A stretch of DNA of 64,000 nucleotides from Pseudomonas beijingensis (GCF_030687295.1 NZ_CP117425.1:4034001-4098000), one strand, 5' to 3'. Numbered from the stretch's first letter, positions 8,816-18,096 are shown. Program-made: numbers and translations. The notes: generated from the letters alone by a model not told the origin.

Positions 8816-10507
8816 ATGATTTCCAATGTGAATCGATTGTCGTGGGCGATCGGCCTGGTAGTCCTGAGCCTGGCCGGACACGCGGCCGCGGCCCCGGCGC
8901 CTTCGGAAAACGCCACGATCAATCTGATCCGCCTGCTGGTGCAGCAGGGCGTGTTGAAGCAGGACCAGGCCGACGGCCTGATCGCCCAGGCCGAGCGGGA
9001 AGCCGTGCAGGCCCGCCAGGCCGCCACGGCGGTTGCCGCAGCGCCCGCCGGGGCACCGGGGGACGTGCGGGTGCAATACGTGCCGAACATCGTGCGTGAG
9101 CAGATCCGCGACCAGGTCAAGGCCGAAGTCATGGCCACCGCCAAGCAGGAAAACTGGGCCCAGCCCAATACCTTCCCTGATTGGGTCTCGCGCATCAGTT
9201 TTGATGGTGACATTCGCCTGCGGGATGAGTCGCGCTATTACTCAGGCACCAATAGCAACGAAATCGTCGACTTCGCCCGACTCAATGACAAGGGGCCTTA
9301 CGATGTCAACCCCAACAGCAGTTCCAGCCTGCCGCCGTTGCTCAATACCCGCGAAGACCGGGAAAACCTGTTCCGCCTGCGCGCCCGCCTGGGCATGAAG
9401 GCCGTGATTGCCCCGCAATGGACGGCGGGCATCCGCATCGGCACCGGCTCGGACAACAACCCGGTGTCCACCACTCAGACCCTCGGTGGCGGCTTTGGCA
9501 AGAAAGACATCTGGCTCGACCAGGGCTACTTGACCTGGAAGCCCTCGGACGAATTGACCCTGACCGGCGGGCGTTTCGCCAACCCGTTTTTCTCCACCGA
9601 CCTGTTGTATTCCGGTGACCTGAACTTCGATGGCGTGGCGGCGAATTTCAACCAAAAGCTCAACCAGGACTGGGGCGTCTTCGGTACTGTCGGTGCATTC
9701 CCGGTGGAGTACACCAACGACACCAGCACCAGCAACGGCAGTGACAAGGAAGAGAGCGAGAACAAGTGGCTGTACGGTGCGCAACTGGGGGCCAACTGGG
9801 CCATCAACGACAGCAACCGGATCAAGGGGGCGATGGCCTATTACCGCTTCGACGACATCGAAGGCCAGCGTTCTTCGCCGTGTCAGCCCTGGGCCGGTGA
9901 TCCAGGTTGCGACAGCGACGGTTCGCGGGTGGCGTTCATGCAGAAGGGCAACACGGTGTTCCTGTTGCGCGACATCACGCCCAACCCCCTCAACCCGTCC
10001 ACCACGCCACAGCCGCAATTCGTCGGCCTGGCCTCGGAGTTCAACCTGCTGGACCTGAACTTCGCGTGGGACACCGATTTGCCTGAAGACCTGAAGCTGC
10101 GCAGCCAGGCCCATTATGTTCACAACCTGGGCTACGACGAAGGCGAGATGCGCAAGCGCTCCGCGGGGCAGTTCGCCAACAACCTGGACAGCGATGGCGA
10201 GGTGGAAAGCGGTGCCAACGCCTGGATGCTCCAGTTCACCCTTGGCAACTCCCTGGAACTCAAGCGCGAAGGCGACTGGAACCTGTTTGCCGGCTACAAG
10301 TACATCCAGCCGGACGCCTTGCCGGACGGCTTCAACGATTCGTCATTCCATCTGGGTGGCACCAACGCCAAGGGGTATTTCCTGGGCGGCAACTATGGCT
10401 TGGCGAGCAACGTCTTCGCCACCGGTCGCTGGTTGAGTTCCGAAGCGGTGTACGGCGCGCCGTACGACATCGATGTCTTGCAGCTTGAAATCAACACGCG
10501 CTTCTAA
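8816..10507 (+). CDS. Putative porin (Porin_5-like outer-membrane protein)
   Basis: 563 residues from ATG 8816 (GTG 8810 and TTG 8786 are alternatives; AGGAG at 8801-8805). A signal peptide ends near AGHAAA. The mature N-terminus has a helical segment (ENATINLIRLLVQQGVLKQD...) rich in Gln/Ala, a layout common in putative porins of Pseudomonas and related genera. The remainder is rich in aromatic/Gly beta strands, such as GDIRLRDESRYY and LGGNYGLASNVFATGRWL, and ends in Phe. It lies 38 bp after the TonB gene, so it may be the outer-membrane channel served by the energising complex, or a partner of the TpsB pore. It has no TonB-box or plug domain that I can see, so TonB dependence is not shown. 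Confidence 0.85.
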   Translation: MISNVNRLSWAIGLVVLSLAGHAAAAPAPSENATINLIRLLVQQGVLKQDQADGLIAQAEREAVQARQAATAVAAAPAGAPGDVRVQYVPNIVREQIRDQVKAEVMATAKQENWAQPNTFPDWVSRISFDGDIRLRDESRYYSGTNSNEIVDFARLNDKGPYDVNPNSSSSLPPLLNTREDRENLFRLRARLGMKAVIAPQWTAGIRIGTGSDNNPVSTTQTLGGGFGKKDIWLDQGYLTWKPSDELTLTGGRFANPFFSTDLLYSGDLNFDGVAANFNQKLNQDWGVFGTVGAFPVEYTNDTSTSNGSDKEESENKWLYGAQLGANWAINDSNRIKGAMAYYRFDDIEGQRSSPCQPWAGDPGCDSDGSRVAFMQKGNTVFLLRDITPNPLNPSTTPQPQFVGLASEFNLLDLNFAWDTDLPEDLKLRSQAHYVHNLGYDEGEMRKRSAGQFANNLDSDGEVESGANAWMLQFTLGNSLELKREGDWNLFAGYKYIQPDALPDGFNDSSFHLGGTNAKGYFLGGNYGLASNVFATGRWLSSEAVYGAPYDIDVLQLEINTRF

Positions 10508-10522
10508 GCGCAAGGAGGCCCC

Positions 10523-11170
10523 ATGCAAAGGCGAGCCAAATACCCATGCCCAAGTGCTTTGTTGATATTGGGCCTGCTGCTCAGTGGCATGGCCCACGGC
10601 GAAGGCCTGGAAGAGCGGCTGCGGGCGCAACTGCGTAGCACCACCGCGCAGTTGCAAGCCCTGCAAAGCGAGCAGGCCCAGGCCAGCGCTGCCCGGCAGG
10701 CGGCGGAGAGTCAGGCCAAGGAGGCCCAGGCGCAGATCAAGCAATTGACCGCGCAACTGAGCAAGGCCCAGGCCCTGAACGAGCAACTGGCCGGGCATCA
10801 GCAAAGCCTGCAAAGCCAGGCCCAGGCCCAGGTGGCGGCCAGCAACGAGCAGGTCGGCAAGTTCAAGAAAGCCTACGAGGAGTTGTTGACCCTGGCCCGT
10901 GGCAAAGAGACCGAGCGGGCGCGTTTGGAAGCGCAATTGAGCGAGCGTGACACACAAGTGCAGCAATGTTCGGTCAAGAATCAGCAGATGTACGAAGTCG
11001 CCAAGACGCTGCTGCATGCCTACGAAACCATCGATGTGACCGACATCATGAAGATCCGCCAGCCGTTCGCGGCCAAGGCCCGGGTGCGTTTCGAAGAGCT
11101 GGCCCAAGGGTTTGGCGATGATCTCTACAAGAACCGTTTCGATGCGCCCCAGACCTCGATCACTCACTGA
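10523..11170 (+). CDS. Periplasmic coiled-coil protein of unknown function
   Basis: 215 residues with an AAGGAGG ribosome site. A signal peptide (about 1-27, ending MAHG) is followed by about 120 residues of Ala/Gln/Glu-rich heptad sequence (STTAQLQALQSEQAQASAAR...) that should form a long coiled coil. The C-terminal 60 residues are less repetitive and contain one Cys (QQCSVKNQQMYEV). It sits 15 bp after the porin gene in the same operon. No enzyme motif is visible. A periplasmic spacer or adaptor between the inner-membrane motor and the outer-membrane proteins is a reasonable guess from its shape and location only. Confidence 0.75.
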   Translation: MQRRAKYPCPSALLILGLLLSGMAHGEGLEERLRAQLRSTTAQLQALQSEQAQASAARQAAESQAKEAQAQIKQLTAQLSKAQALNEQLAGHQQSLQSQAQAQVAASNEQVGKFKKAYEELLTLARGKETERARLEAQLSERDTQVQQCSVKNQQMYEVAKTLLHAYETIDVTDIMKIRQPFAAKARVRFEELAQGFGDDLYKNRFDAPQTSITH

Positions 11171-11192
11171 ATAGAACAAGGAAGAATCGAAC

Positions 11193-11672
11193 ATGACCTC
11201 AATGATTGAAAACGTCGGTGCAAAATCCCTGACCGAGTTGTTGCAGGCCGCGGGTTATCGGGTCAACGAAACCGAGCAGAACGGTATCGTGCAACTGCTC
11301 AGCGCCAGCCAGGGTATCGGTTTTGCTGTGCGTTTCGGCAATCCTGCGGCGACGGCGGGGGAATACCTGGACTTCACCTTCAGCTGTGCCTTGCGGGTAC
11401 AGGGCGAGTTGCCGGCCGGGTTGGCAGAACTGTGGAACGCTTCGCGGCGCTTTGCCCGGCTGTCGCTGCAAGGCGAATTCCTGATGATGGAAATGGACGT
11501 GGTGGTTGCGGCGGGCGTGAGTGCCGATCATCTGCGCAGCAATCTGGAACTGTGGGATCGACTGTTGCAGGAGTTCATTGTCTACCTGCGTGAATACAGC
11601 CAGAACGCGGCGCGGGTGCAAACCCCGGCCGAGCCTGTTGAGGCGCCCTTGGAGGAGGCCGTCGCATCGTGA
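11193..11672 (+). CDS. YbjN-domain protein (type III secretion chaperone-like fold)
   Basis: 159 residues from ATG 11193 with AAGGAAG upstream. The sequence (SLTELLQAAGYRVNETEQNG..., then LDFTFSCALRV..., LAELWNASRRFARLSLQGEF) follows the YbjN pattern, a fold related to type III secretion chaperones. There is no signal peptide, so it is cytoplasmic. Its stop overlaps the next gene's GTG start (GTGA). A cytoplasmic chaperone-like protein encoded between outer-membrane and periplasmic components suggests handling of a substrate before export; this is inferred. The family call rests on recognition of the pattern rather than a search. Confidence 0.75.
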   Translation: MTSMIENVGAKSLTELLQAAGYRVNETEQNGIVQLLSASQGIGFAVRFGNPAATAGEYLDFTFSCALRVQGELPAGLAELWNASRRFARLSLQGEFLMMEMDVVVAAGVSADHLRSNLELWDRLLQEFIVYLREYSQNAARVQTPAEPVEAPLEEAVAS

Positions 11673-12613
11673 AAAAGCCGACCTTCGTCATCAGTGCCGC
11701 AGCGCTGGGCCTGATCGCCGTGGCGCTGGTGCTGGGCCTGCGGCCGGGCAGCGATCCGGTCGCCGCGGTGCAGACCGCCAGCGTTGTTGCGGCCGACTCG
11801 CCGAGCTTGGCCCGATTGGGCAACCAGCAGGTCAGCCCCGAAGAGCTCAAGACCTTGCTGGCCGCACTGGCCCCAGAGGTACGCCAGCAAATGCGTGGCA
11901 ACCGGGCTGCGCTGGAGGGCTGGATCCGTACCCGCCTGGCGGAAAAAGCCGTGTTGGAGCAGGCCGATGCCCAGGGTTGGCGTCAGCGGCCCGAGGTGGA
12001 GCGGCAGACGCGAGCGGCGGCTGAGCAGATCGTGTTTCGTGACTATTTACAGTCGGTCAGCCAGGTGCCGGCCGGGTATCCCAGTGAAGACGAGCTGAAA
12101 CAGGCTTACGACGCCGGCAAAGCCAACTGGACCGCGCCGGCGCTGTACCGGGTCAGCCAGATTTTCCTGGCGGCCACCGAGCCGCAAACCGTGGAGGCGG
12201 TGCGCCGGCAAGCGCTGGAATTGAGTAAAAAGGCCCAGGCGTCGCCCGCTGAGTTCGGTGCCCTGGCCAGTCGTTTTTCCCAGGACCGCACCAGTGCCGA
12301 GCGCGGCGGTGACAGCGGTTTCCAGCCGCTGCAGCAATTGGTTCCGCCCGTGCGTGAGGCGGTGGCACGCTTGAAGGTCGGCGCGGTGTCGGACCCGGTG
12401 CAAAGCCCGGCAGGGTTCCATGTCATCAAGCTCACCGAACAACAACCGGCCCGAGAGGCGACCCTGGACGAAGTCCGCGAGCGCCTGACCCAGGCCCTGC
12501 GTGCCCAGCGCCAGGAACAGATCGCCAAGGCGTACCTGGACGGCATGCTCGACACGGCAACGTTGAGCATCGATGGCGCGCAGTTGAGCAAGGTGTTGGA
12601 GGAGGGGCTTTAA
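11669..12613 (+). CDS. Periplasmic peptidyl-prolyl isomerase (PpiC/SurA-type parvulin)
   Basis: 314 residues starting at a GTG that overlaps the YbjN-like stop. An N-terminal membrane segment or uncleaved signal (about 6-24) is followed by a helical SurA/PpiC-type N-domain (LARLGNQQVSPEELKTLL..., about 47-150) and one parvulin domain (about 155-260) with FGALASRFSQD, GGDSGFQPLQQLVPPV and SPAGFHVIKLTE. It should catalyse proline isomerisation and act as a chaperone for envelope proteins. As the last gene of the operon it may assist folding of the TpsB pore, the porin or an exported substrate. No clear Rho-independent terminator was found after the stop. Confidence 0.88.
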   Translation: MKKPTFVISAAALGLIAVALVLGLRPGSDPVAAVQTASVVAADSPSLARLGNQQVSPEELKTLLAALAPEVRQQMRGNRAALEGWIRTRLAEKAVLEQADAQGWRQRPEVERQTRAAAEQIVFRDYLQSVSQVPAGYPSEDELKQAYDAGKANWTAPALYRVSQIFLAATEPQTVEAVRRQALELSKKAQASPAEFGALASRFSQDRTSAERGGDSGFQPLQQLVPPVREAVARLKVGAVSDPVQSPAGFHVIKLTEQQPAREATLDEVRERLTQALRAQRQEQIAKAYLDGMLDTATLSIDGAQLSKVLEEGL

Positions 12614-12679
12614 CCGCGGCATTTTTTTTGATGTGAACACCTTTGTGAGATGACACCTTTTATGGCGAGGGGATTTATC

Positions 12680-12767
12680 TGTGGGAGCAAAGCTTGCTCG
12701 CGATGCAAACGCCTCGGTTCCCAGGGAGACCGCGTCATCTTCATCGCGGGCAAGCCTTGCTCCCACA
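12680..12767. repeat. REP doublet (GTGGGAGCAAAGCTTGCTCGCG variant)
   Basis: An inverted pair of the CAAAG variant of the Pseudomonas REP palindrome, with arms at 12680-12703 and about 12744-12767, lies in the 240-bp gap between the parvulin gene and the LysR gene. The arms differ from the 2.5-3.4 kb array by AGCAAAGCTTGC instead of AGCGAGCTTGC. Nothing else is recognised in this gap. Confidence 0.9.
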
Positions 12768-12853
12768 GATGAATCCCTTCGCCATAGGGAGCAGCGCTGT
12801 ATCTGGAACGCCGCGCAGCCCCAAGTATTCGTACAACCGACAGGGAGTCACCC

Positions 12854-13834
12854 ATGACCTTTATCGAGCCCGCAGGACGCCAGGCTGTCACCCCATACCG
12901 CACCCCGTTGCGTGCCCCCGACCCGTGGCTGGCCATGGCCGGTGGTATCGAGCCGCAGGTGGCGCAGTGTTTCCTGGTCAGTGCTCGTTGCGGCTGTTTC
13001 ATGCAAGCGGCACGCAGCCTCAACGTCAAGGCGACCTGGCTGCGCAAGCAGTTGGCGCAGTTGGAGGCGCGGTTGCAACGTTCGCTGTTCAGCTTCCAGG
13101 GCAGCGCCTTGACCCTCAGTCGCGAAGGCCGGCAGTTGCAGGCGCGCTTGATCAGCCTGGCCCACGAAAGCGCGCCGCCCTTGAACGATCAGCCCTTGAT
13201 TCGCCTGGCCGTGGCCGAGTCGATTCTGCATGACATCCTCGGGCGCGACCTGATTTCGTTGCTGCGACGCAACGCCAGCGTGCGACTGCAGATCATCACC
13301 CTGGACAGCGAACTGGCGCTGCAAGCCGTCAGCGCCGACCTGGTGCTGTGGTTGAGCGATGCCCATGCGTCGGTGCCGGGGCCGAGCTTTGCCACGTTGC
13401 CCGCAGATCGATTGGCGCGGCTGGACTATGTGCCGCACATCGCCAAACGTTACTCACGACCGGCCACGCGCCCAGACTGCCTTGACGACCTGAACGACTA
13501 CATGCTGGTGCAATGGCAGGCGGACCGACACGTGGACGGCTTCGCACCGTGGAACGCGCTGATAGAACAACGCCGGGCCGGTGTGGTGCAGGTGCAATCC
13601 TACGAATTGATGCTGGAAATGATTCGCTGCAGCGCCTGCATCGGTCTGTTGCCGCAATACATGAGCCGCTTCGATCGAGGCCTGGTGGCGTTGCCGCAAG
13701 TGTTCAGCCTGTCGATGCAGCGGCACCTGTGGATGGCCGTCAATGCCCTGGCCGAAGGTTCGCCAGAGGTGCAGATGCTGCGTGAGCTGATCCACCACAC
13801 ACTGGATGAGCGCCGGGATTGGTTCCAGACCTAG
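12854..13834 (+). CDS. LysR-family transcriptional regulator
   Basis: 326 residues, ATG 12854, with GACAGGGAG upstream. After about 30 extra N-terminal residues comes a winged helix-turn-helix (FLVSARCGCFMQAARSLNVK..., about 38-95) with the usual LysR spacing, then a substrate-binding domain (about 110-310). The HTH recognition helix (ATWLRKQLAQLE) departs from the common SAVS.QI..LE pattern but the register is clear. It stands alone, in the same direction as the preceding envelope operon, 240 bp downstream and separated by a REP doublet. Its targets cannot be told from the sequence. Confidence 0.85.
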   Translation: MTFIEPAGRQAVTPYRTPLRAPDPWLAMAGGIEPQVAQCFLVSARCGCFMQAARSLNVKATWLRKQLAQLEARLQRSLFSFQGSALTLSREGRQLQARLISLAHESAPPLNDQPLIRLAVAESILHDILGRDLISLLRRNASVRLQIITLDSELALQAVSADLVLWLSDAHASVPGPSFATLPADRLARLDYVPHIAKRYSRPATRPDCLDDLNDYMLVQWQADRHVDGFAPWNALIEQRRAGVVQVQSYELMLEMIRCSACIGLLPQYMSRFDRGLVALPQVFSLSMQRHLWMAVNALAEGSPEVQMLRELIHHTLDERRDWFQT

Positions 13835-13851
13835 TTGCATCACCATAACCC

Positions 13852-13940
13852 TGTGGGAGCGAGCTTGCTCGCGCTAGCGGCCATTCATTCAACATCAATG
13901 CCGGCTGAAAGGGCCTCATCGCGAGCAAGCTCGCTCCCAC
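13852..13940. repeat. REP doublet
   Basis: An inverted pair of REP palindromes (TGTGGGAGCGAGCTTGCTCGCG at the left, its complement at the right) begins 18 bp after the LysR stop. The left arm ends CGCT instead of CGAT. Confidence 0.9.
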
Positions 13941-13986
13941 CCTGGATCTTCAGTTGAGATAAATCATGTGTTCATACATTACTCAT

Positions 13987-14010
13987 TGTGGGAGCGAGCT
14001 TGCTCGCGAT
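13987..14010 (+). repeat. Single REP palindrome
   Basis: One isolated copy of TGTGGGAGCGAGCTTGCTCG with CGAT following, without an inverted partner, upstream of the acetyltransferase gene. Confidence 0.88.
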
Positions 14011-14115
14011 GAGGCCGGCACATCCGCTACCACAGCTACCGCCCCACAGGTTTCCCCCGCAGCCTGACGCGGCTTATAGTGATCGGCCTTGTCGCGCCTC
14101 CAGGAAGGAGCCCCC

Positions 14116-14613
14116 ATGTCCGAGTCTTCGATCACCCTAGCACGCTTCACTGAAGCCCACATCGCCGGTGTCACCGCGCTCTACAACGACCCGGCGGTGA
14201 CTCGCCAGGTGTTGCAAATGCCTTTTCAGTCCACCGAAACCTGGCGCAAGCGTCTGGCGACGGATGACGAGCGCTTGCTGAAACTGGTGGCCCTGCACGC
14301 GGGTGAAGTCATCGGCAACCTTGGGCTGGAGCAATTTTCGCGGGTGCGTCGGGCCCATTGCGGCAACCTCGGCATGGGCGTGGCTGTCGCCTGGCAGGGT
14401 AAAGGCGTGGGGTCGAGGCTGCTGGCCGCGGCGCTGGACGTTGCGGACAACTGGATGAACCTGCGCCGGGTCGAACTGACGGTGTACGCCGACAACGAAG
14501 CGGCCATTGGGCTGTACCGCAAGTTCGGCTTCGAAACCGAAGGCCTGATGCGCGACTATGCCGTGCGTGACGGACGTTGGGTGGACACCCTCGCCATGGC
14601 GCGGCTGCGCTGA
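14116..14613 (+). CDS. yhhY: GNAT N-acetyltransferase, YhhY/AaaT-like
   Basis: 165 residues from ATG 14116 with a strong AAGGAG site; an upstream TTG at 14089 is not needed. The whole protein follows the YhhY/AaaT pattern: the opening ITLARFTEAHIAGVTALYND, the acetyl-CoA loop LGMGVAVAWQGKGVGSRLL (about 93-111), then ELTVYADNEAAIGLYRKFGF and a closing VDTLAMARLR. E. coli AaaT acetylates L-phenylalanine and L-methionine; whether this copy has the same substrates is not shown. The gene stands alone between a REP element and a hypothetical gene. Confidence 0.85.
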   Translation: MSESSITLARFTEAHIAGVTALYNDPAVTRQVLQMPFQSTETWRKRLATDDERLLKLVALHAGEVIGNLGLEQFSRVRRAHCGNLGMGVAVAWQGKGVGSRLLAAALDVADNWMNLRRVELTVYADNEAAIGLYRKFGFETEGLMRDYAVRDGRWVDTLAMARLR

Positions 14614-14710
14614 GAGGTCAGCCACGCAGACAAAGTAGCTTTTACGTACGCCGGCGTCCTGGACCTGTCATCATCCAGCTTCGCAGTACTCCCTGATCGA
14701 GGAACGGCCC

Positions 14711-15205
14711 ATGGATGATGTACAGCAATTGGGCGAGATGCTTCGTCACTACGCCGACAGCGAAGCGCACAAGAAACAACTGCACCAAGCCCAGTCGGCG
14801 GTTTGGGCAGAGCAGATCAAGGCGCTGTACGGGCAAATCGAGCAATGGCTGGCGCCCGTCATGACGCTCGGCCTGCTGGAACTGAGCCGTGAGACATATG
14901 TGGCCCACGGCTCGAACGTTCCGGTAGAAACATCCGCTTTCAAGACCGAAAAACTGACCTTGGCCATTACCGGTAAACCGGTGGAGTTCGTGCCGGATGT
15001 GATGGGCGCGGGCGGACTGGTTTCTTTGTCGATCATCGGCCTGACCGCGACCCGTCACGGCAGTATTTCCCTGGTGTGCCAGCCGCCCTCGACGCAATGG
15101 CAATGGCGCCGGACCAATGGGTTGAAGGACCCCGACACGTTTGCCTTCGATGCAAACTTCCTCGCACAACAATTACAGAGCCTGATACCCCGCGAGCGCG
15201 GCTGA
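14711..15205 (+). CDS. Conserved hypothetical protein
   Basis: 164 residues, ATG 14711, with GAGGAACGG upstream. No signal peptide or membrane segment. The N-terminal 50 residues are helical with heptad character (MLRHYADSEAHKKQLHQAQS), followed by a mixed alpha/beta region. I do not recognise the family. It is transcribed in the same direction as its neighbours, but the 92-bp gaps on each side argue for its own transcript. Confidence 0.7.
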   Translation: MDDVQQLGEMLRHYADSEAHKKQLHQAQSAVWAEQIKALYGQIEQWLAPVMTLGLLELSRETYVAHGSNVPVETSAFKTEKLTLAITGKPVEFVPDVMGAGGLVSLSIIGLTATRHGSISLVCQPPSTQWQWRRTNGLKDPDTFAFDANFLAQQLQSLIPRERG

Positions 15206-15297
15206 ATCACTTGTTCTTTTCAGGGCAGGCAAAAACCTGTCCATTGGCTATACCTGTAGTTCCGGCCCCGCCTCGTGTGGCTTACAGGAGTGACAGC

Positions 15298-15969
15298 ATG
15301 AAGTTTTCGTCGATGATCGGCTTTGTTTGCATGGCCTCGCTCGCCTTGACGGGGTGTTCGAGCAAAGTCACCCAGCCGGATGAATATTCCGGATTCCTGG
15401 GCGATTACAGCCGCCTCAAGGAAGAGAAGTCGCCGTCGGGGGCCGAGGTCATGCGTTGGGTCGATCCGAAGATTGACCTGGACAAATACACCAGCCTCTA
15501 TGTCGAGCCGACGCAGCTTTATCCCAAGCCGCAGGCAACCGTGAAGATCCCCCAGGCCACGCTGTCGGGTATCACCGCCTATTACGATCAGGCCCTCATG
15601 CGGGAAGCCGGGAAATCCTTGCCCCTGGCGACCGCTCCAGGGCCGGGTGTACTGGTGATACGGGCGGCGATCACTGCCGTCAGTAGCAAGACCGAAGGCT
15701 TGAAACCTTATGAGGTGGTTCCGATTGCGCTGGTGGCGGCCGCTGTCAGCACCGCCAGCGGTATTCGCGACCAGGAAACCACCCTGGGCACCGAAGCGGT
15801 TTTTCTCGACGGTGGCAATAACTCGGTGGTCGCCCAGGTGGTGCGCAAGGGCACGGGCAAGCCACTGTCCAACGAATCCCAGGTCATGAAGCCCGATGAC
15901 GTCAAAGGGGTCATCGATGGCTGGGCGTCGGATCTGCATCAGTCGTTTCTGCAGCTCAAGGCCAAATAG
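15298..15969 (+). CDS. DUF3313-family lipoprotein
   Basis: 223 residues from ATG 15298 with CAGGAG upstream; the open frame extends further upstream but without signal sequence. The lipoprotein signal ends in the lipobox LTGC (Cys19), followed by SSKVTQPDEYSGFLGDYSRL, a typical DUF3313 opening. The region SLYVEPTQLYPKP and the repeated Ala-rich VPIALVAAAVSTASG are also family-like. It is probably an outer-membrane-anchored periplasmic protein. Its function is unknown. Confidence 0.85.
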   Translation: MKFSSMIGFVCMASLALTGCSSKVTQPDEYSGFLGDYSRLKEEKSPSGAEVMRWVDPKIDLDKYTSLYVEPTQLYPKPQATVKIPQATLSGITAYYDQALMREAGKSLPLATAPGPGVLVIRAAITAVSSKTEGLKPYEVVPIALVAAAVSTASGIRDQETTLGTEAVFLDGGNNSVVAQVVRKGTGKPLSNESQVMKPDDVKGVIDGWASDLHQSFLQLKAK

Positions 15970-16087
15970 CCAGCGCCGTCGCCGGGGTGTCGATGCCATG
16001 ACTTTTTATGTCCGGCCATAGGTCGCAGGCGTATTTCGTGGTTAACTCCGGCCTCACCATTTTCAAACTGTCAGAAGGAATCCGTTC

Positions 16088-16588
16088 ATGGCTCAAGTCA
16101 CCCTCAAAGGCAACCCGGTCCAAGTCAACGGCCAGTTGCCACAAGCCGGTTCCAAGGCGCCAGCCTTTTCCCTGGTTGCCGGCAATCTGTCGGACGTTTC
16201 CCTGAAGGACTTCGCCGGCAAGCGCAAAGTGCTGAACATTTTCCCGAGCGTCGACACACCGACCTGCGCCACCTCCGTGCGCAAGTTCAATGCCCAGGCC
16301 AACGAGCTGAACAACACCGTGGTGCTGTGCATCTCCGCCGACCTGCCATTTGCCCAGGCGCGTTTCTGCGGTGCCGAAGGCCTGGAAAACGTCCAGAACC
16401 TGTCCACCCTGCGCGGCGCCGAGTTCATTCAGAACTACGGCGTGGCGATTGCCGACGGCCCACTGAAAGGCCTGACCGCCCGTGCCGTAGTGGTGCTGGA
16501 CGAAAACGACACCGTGCTGCACAGCGAGCTGGTCAAGGAAATCGCTGAAGAGCCGAACTACGACGCGGCCCTGGCTGTTCTGAAATAA
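16088..16588 (+). CDS. tpx: Thiol peroxidase Tpx
   Basis: 166 residues, the usual Tpx length. The peroxidatic cysteine is Cys60 in [12 protein letters not shown] and the resolving cysteine is Cys94 in ARFCGAEG, matching the E. coli pair Cys61/Cys95. It reduces hydroperoxides, especially lipid ones, in the periplasm or cytosol using thioredoxin. Ribosome site AGAAGGAA precedes ATG 16088. A strong terminator follows, so the gene is monocistronic. Confidence 0.97.
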   Translation: MAQVTLKGNPVQVNGQLPQAGSKAPAFSLVAGNLSDVSLKDFAGKRKVLNIFPSVDTPTCATSVRKFNAQANELNNTVVLCISADLPFAQARFCGAEGLENVQNLSTLRGAEFIQNYGVAIADGPLKGLTARAVVVLDENDTVLHSELVKEIAEEPNYDAALAVLK

Positions 16589-16621
16589 ATGGCATGAAAT
16601 AAGGTATTTATTACAATTGTT

Positions 16622-16654
16622 AACGGCCTGGCCTTGTCCAGGCCGTTTTCTTTT
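16622..16654 (+). terminator. Rho-independent terminator after tpx
   Basis: A perfect 10-bp stem (AACGGCCTGG / CCAGGCCGTT) with a 6-base loop is followed by TTTCTTTT. Confidence 0.93.
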
Positions 16655-16779
16655 GTGCTTCAAGGCCTTAGCTGTCTATTCGAAAGGTAAGCCCAACGTA
16701 AATTGCCGGTAAAGGCGCTTTGCTAAATACCCGCCAGTGCTTATCGTTCAGCCTCCCGTAAAAGAAGTTCACGCGCCCA

Positions 16780-18096
16780 ATGGTTGATCACTCCATGCAA
16801 TCCTCTGTTTCCCGCAATTCCCGTCGCTGGCTGTTCGGCCTGTTCGTCCTGCTGGTCGTTGCGGCGCTGGCCTGGAAATTCTGGCCCGGTGGCTCGGCCC
16901 AGAAACCTGGGGCAGGGGACAAGGCTGCGGCGGGGCACGTGGGCCGCTCCGGTGGCATGCGACCAGGGTTCGGCGGGGCGACGGGGCCAATCCCGGTGCG
17001 GGTGGCGCCGGCGGTGACCGGGGATTTCCCGCTGTACTTCAAGGCGCTGGGTACGGTCACGGCCCTCAACACCATCAACGTGCGCAGCCGCGTGGGTGGC
17101 GAGTTGGTCAAGATCGCCTTCGAAGAGGGGCAAATGGTCAAGGCCGGGGACTTGCTGGCCGAGATCGACCCACGCCCGTACCAGAACGCCTTGCTCCAGG
17201 CCGAAGGCACGTTGTTGCAGAACCAGGCCCAACTGAAAAATGCCCAGGTCGACCTTGAGCGCTATCGCGGCCTGTACGCCGAAGACAGTATTGCCAAGCA
17301 GACCCTCGACACTGCAGCCGCGCTGGTGGGCCAGTACCAGGGCACGGTCAAGACCAATCAGGCGGCGGTCAACGACGCCAAGCTCAACCTGGAATTCACC
17401 AAGATCCGCGCGCCGATTGCCGGCCGCGTAGGCTTGCGGCAACTGGACATCGGCAACCTGGTGGCGGCCAACGACACCACGGCCCTGGCGGTCATCACCC
17501 AGACCCAACCCATCAGCGTCGTGTTCACCTTGCCGGAGAACAACCTCGATACGGTGCTCGCCCGTTATCGCAGCGGGGCGAAGCTGCCCGTCGAAGCCTG
17601 GGACCGGGGCGACGTGAAACTCCAGGCCAGCGGTGTGTTGCAAAGCTTGGACAACCAGATCGATGTCACCACCGGCACCTTGAAGTTCAAGGCACGCTAC
17701 GACAACCGCGACCAGTCGCTGTTCCCCAACCAGTTCGTCAATGTCCACCTACTGGCCGACACTCTCAAAGGCGTGGTCTTGGCGCCGACGGCGGCCATCC
17801 AGTTCGGCACCAATGGCACCTTCGTCTACGCCTTGGAGGGCGACAAGAAGGTCACCATCAAGAAGCTGAAGATCGGTGCCAGCGACGGTGCGAACACCGT
17901 GGTCACCGAAGGCCTGGTCGCTGGCGACCGGGTGGTGCTCGAAGGCACCGATCGTTTGAAGGAAGGCAGTGAAGTGGAAGTGGTCAACGACAGCCAGGAC
18001 GTGCCCACCACGCCGACCGAGCACCTGCAGGGCAAGTCCGCGGCGGCGCCTGCTGAGCCGGCCACGGCCGACAAGGCGAACAAGGGCGGCGCATGA
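16780..18096 (+). CDS. muxA: RND efflux periplasmic adaptor MuxA (MdtA-like)
   Basis: 438 residues from ATG 16780 (ATG 16795 is possible; no strong ribosome site for either). A membrane anchor (about 16-34) and Gly-rich linker precede a membrane-fusion-protein fold: lipoyl halves around [17 protein letters not shown] and [18 protein letters not shown], an alpha-hairpin between them, and a beta-barrel with [11 protein letters not shown]. It bridges the two RND pumps to the outer-membrane channel. Its stop overlaps muxB by 4 bp. The order adaptor, pump, pump, channel matches MuxABC-OpmB of P. aeruginosa and MdtABC of E. coli. Confidence 0.93.
   Translation: MVDHSMQSSVSRNSRRWLFGLFVLLVVAALAWKFWPGGSAQKPGAGDKAAAGHVGRSGGMRPGFGGATGPIPVRVAPAVTGDFPLYFKALGTVTALNTINVRSRVGGELVKIAFEEGQMVKAGDLLAEIDPRPYQNALLQAEGTLLQNQAQLKNAQVDLERYRGLYAEDSIAKQTLDTAAALVGQYQGTVKTNQAAVNDAKLNLEFTKIRAPIAGRVGLRQLDIGNLVAANDTTALAVITQTQPISVVFTLPENNLDTVLARYRSGAKLPVEAWDRGDVKLQASGVLQSLDNQIDVTTGTLKFKARYDNRDQSLFPNQFVNVHLLADTLKGVVLAPTAAIQFGTNGTFVYALEGDKKVTIKKLKIGASDGANTVVTEGLVAGDRVVLEGTDRLKEGSEVEVVNDSQDVPTTPTEHLQGKSAAAPAEPATADKANKGGA

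Noticed and set aside
16703..16729. Promoter TTGCCG...TAAATA before muxA
   Set aside because: The spacer is only 15 bp and both boxes are imperfect.
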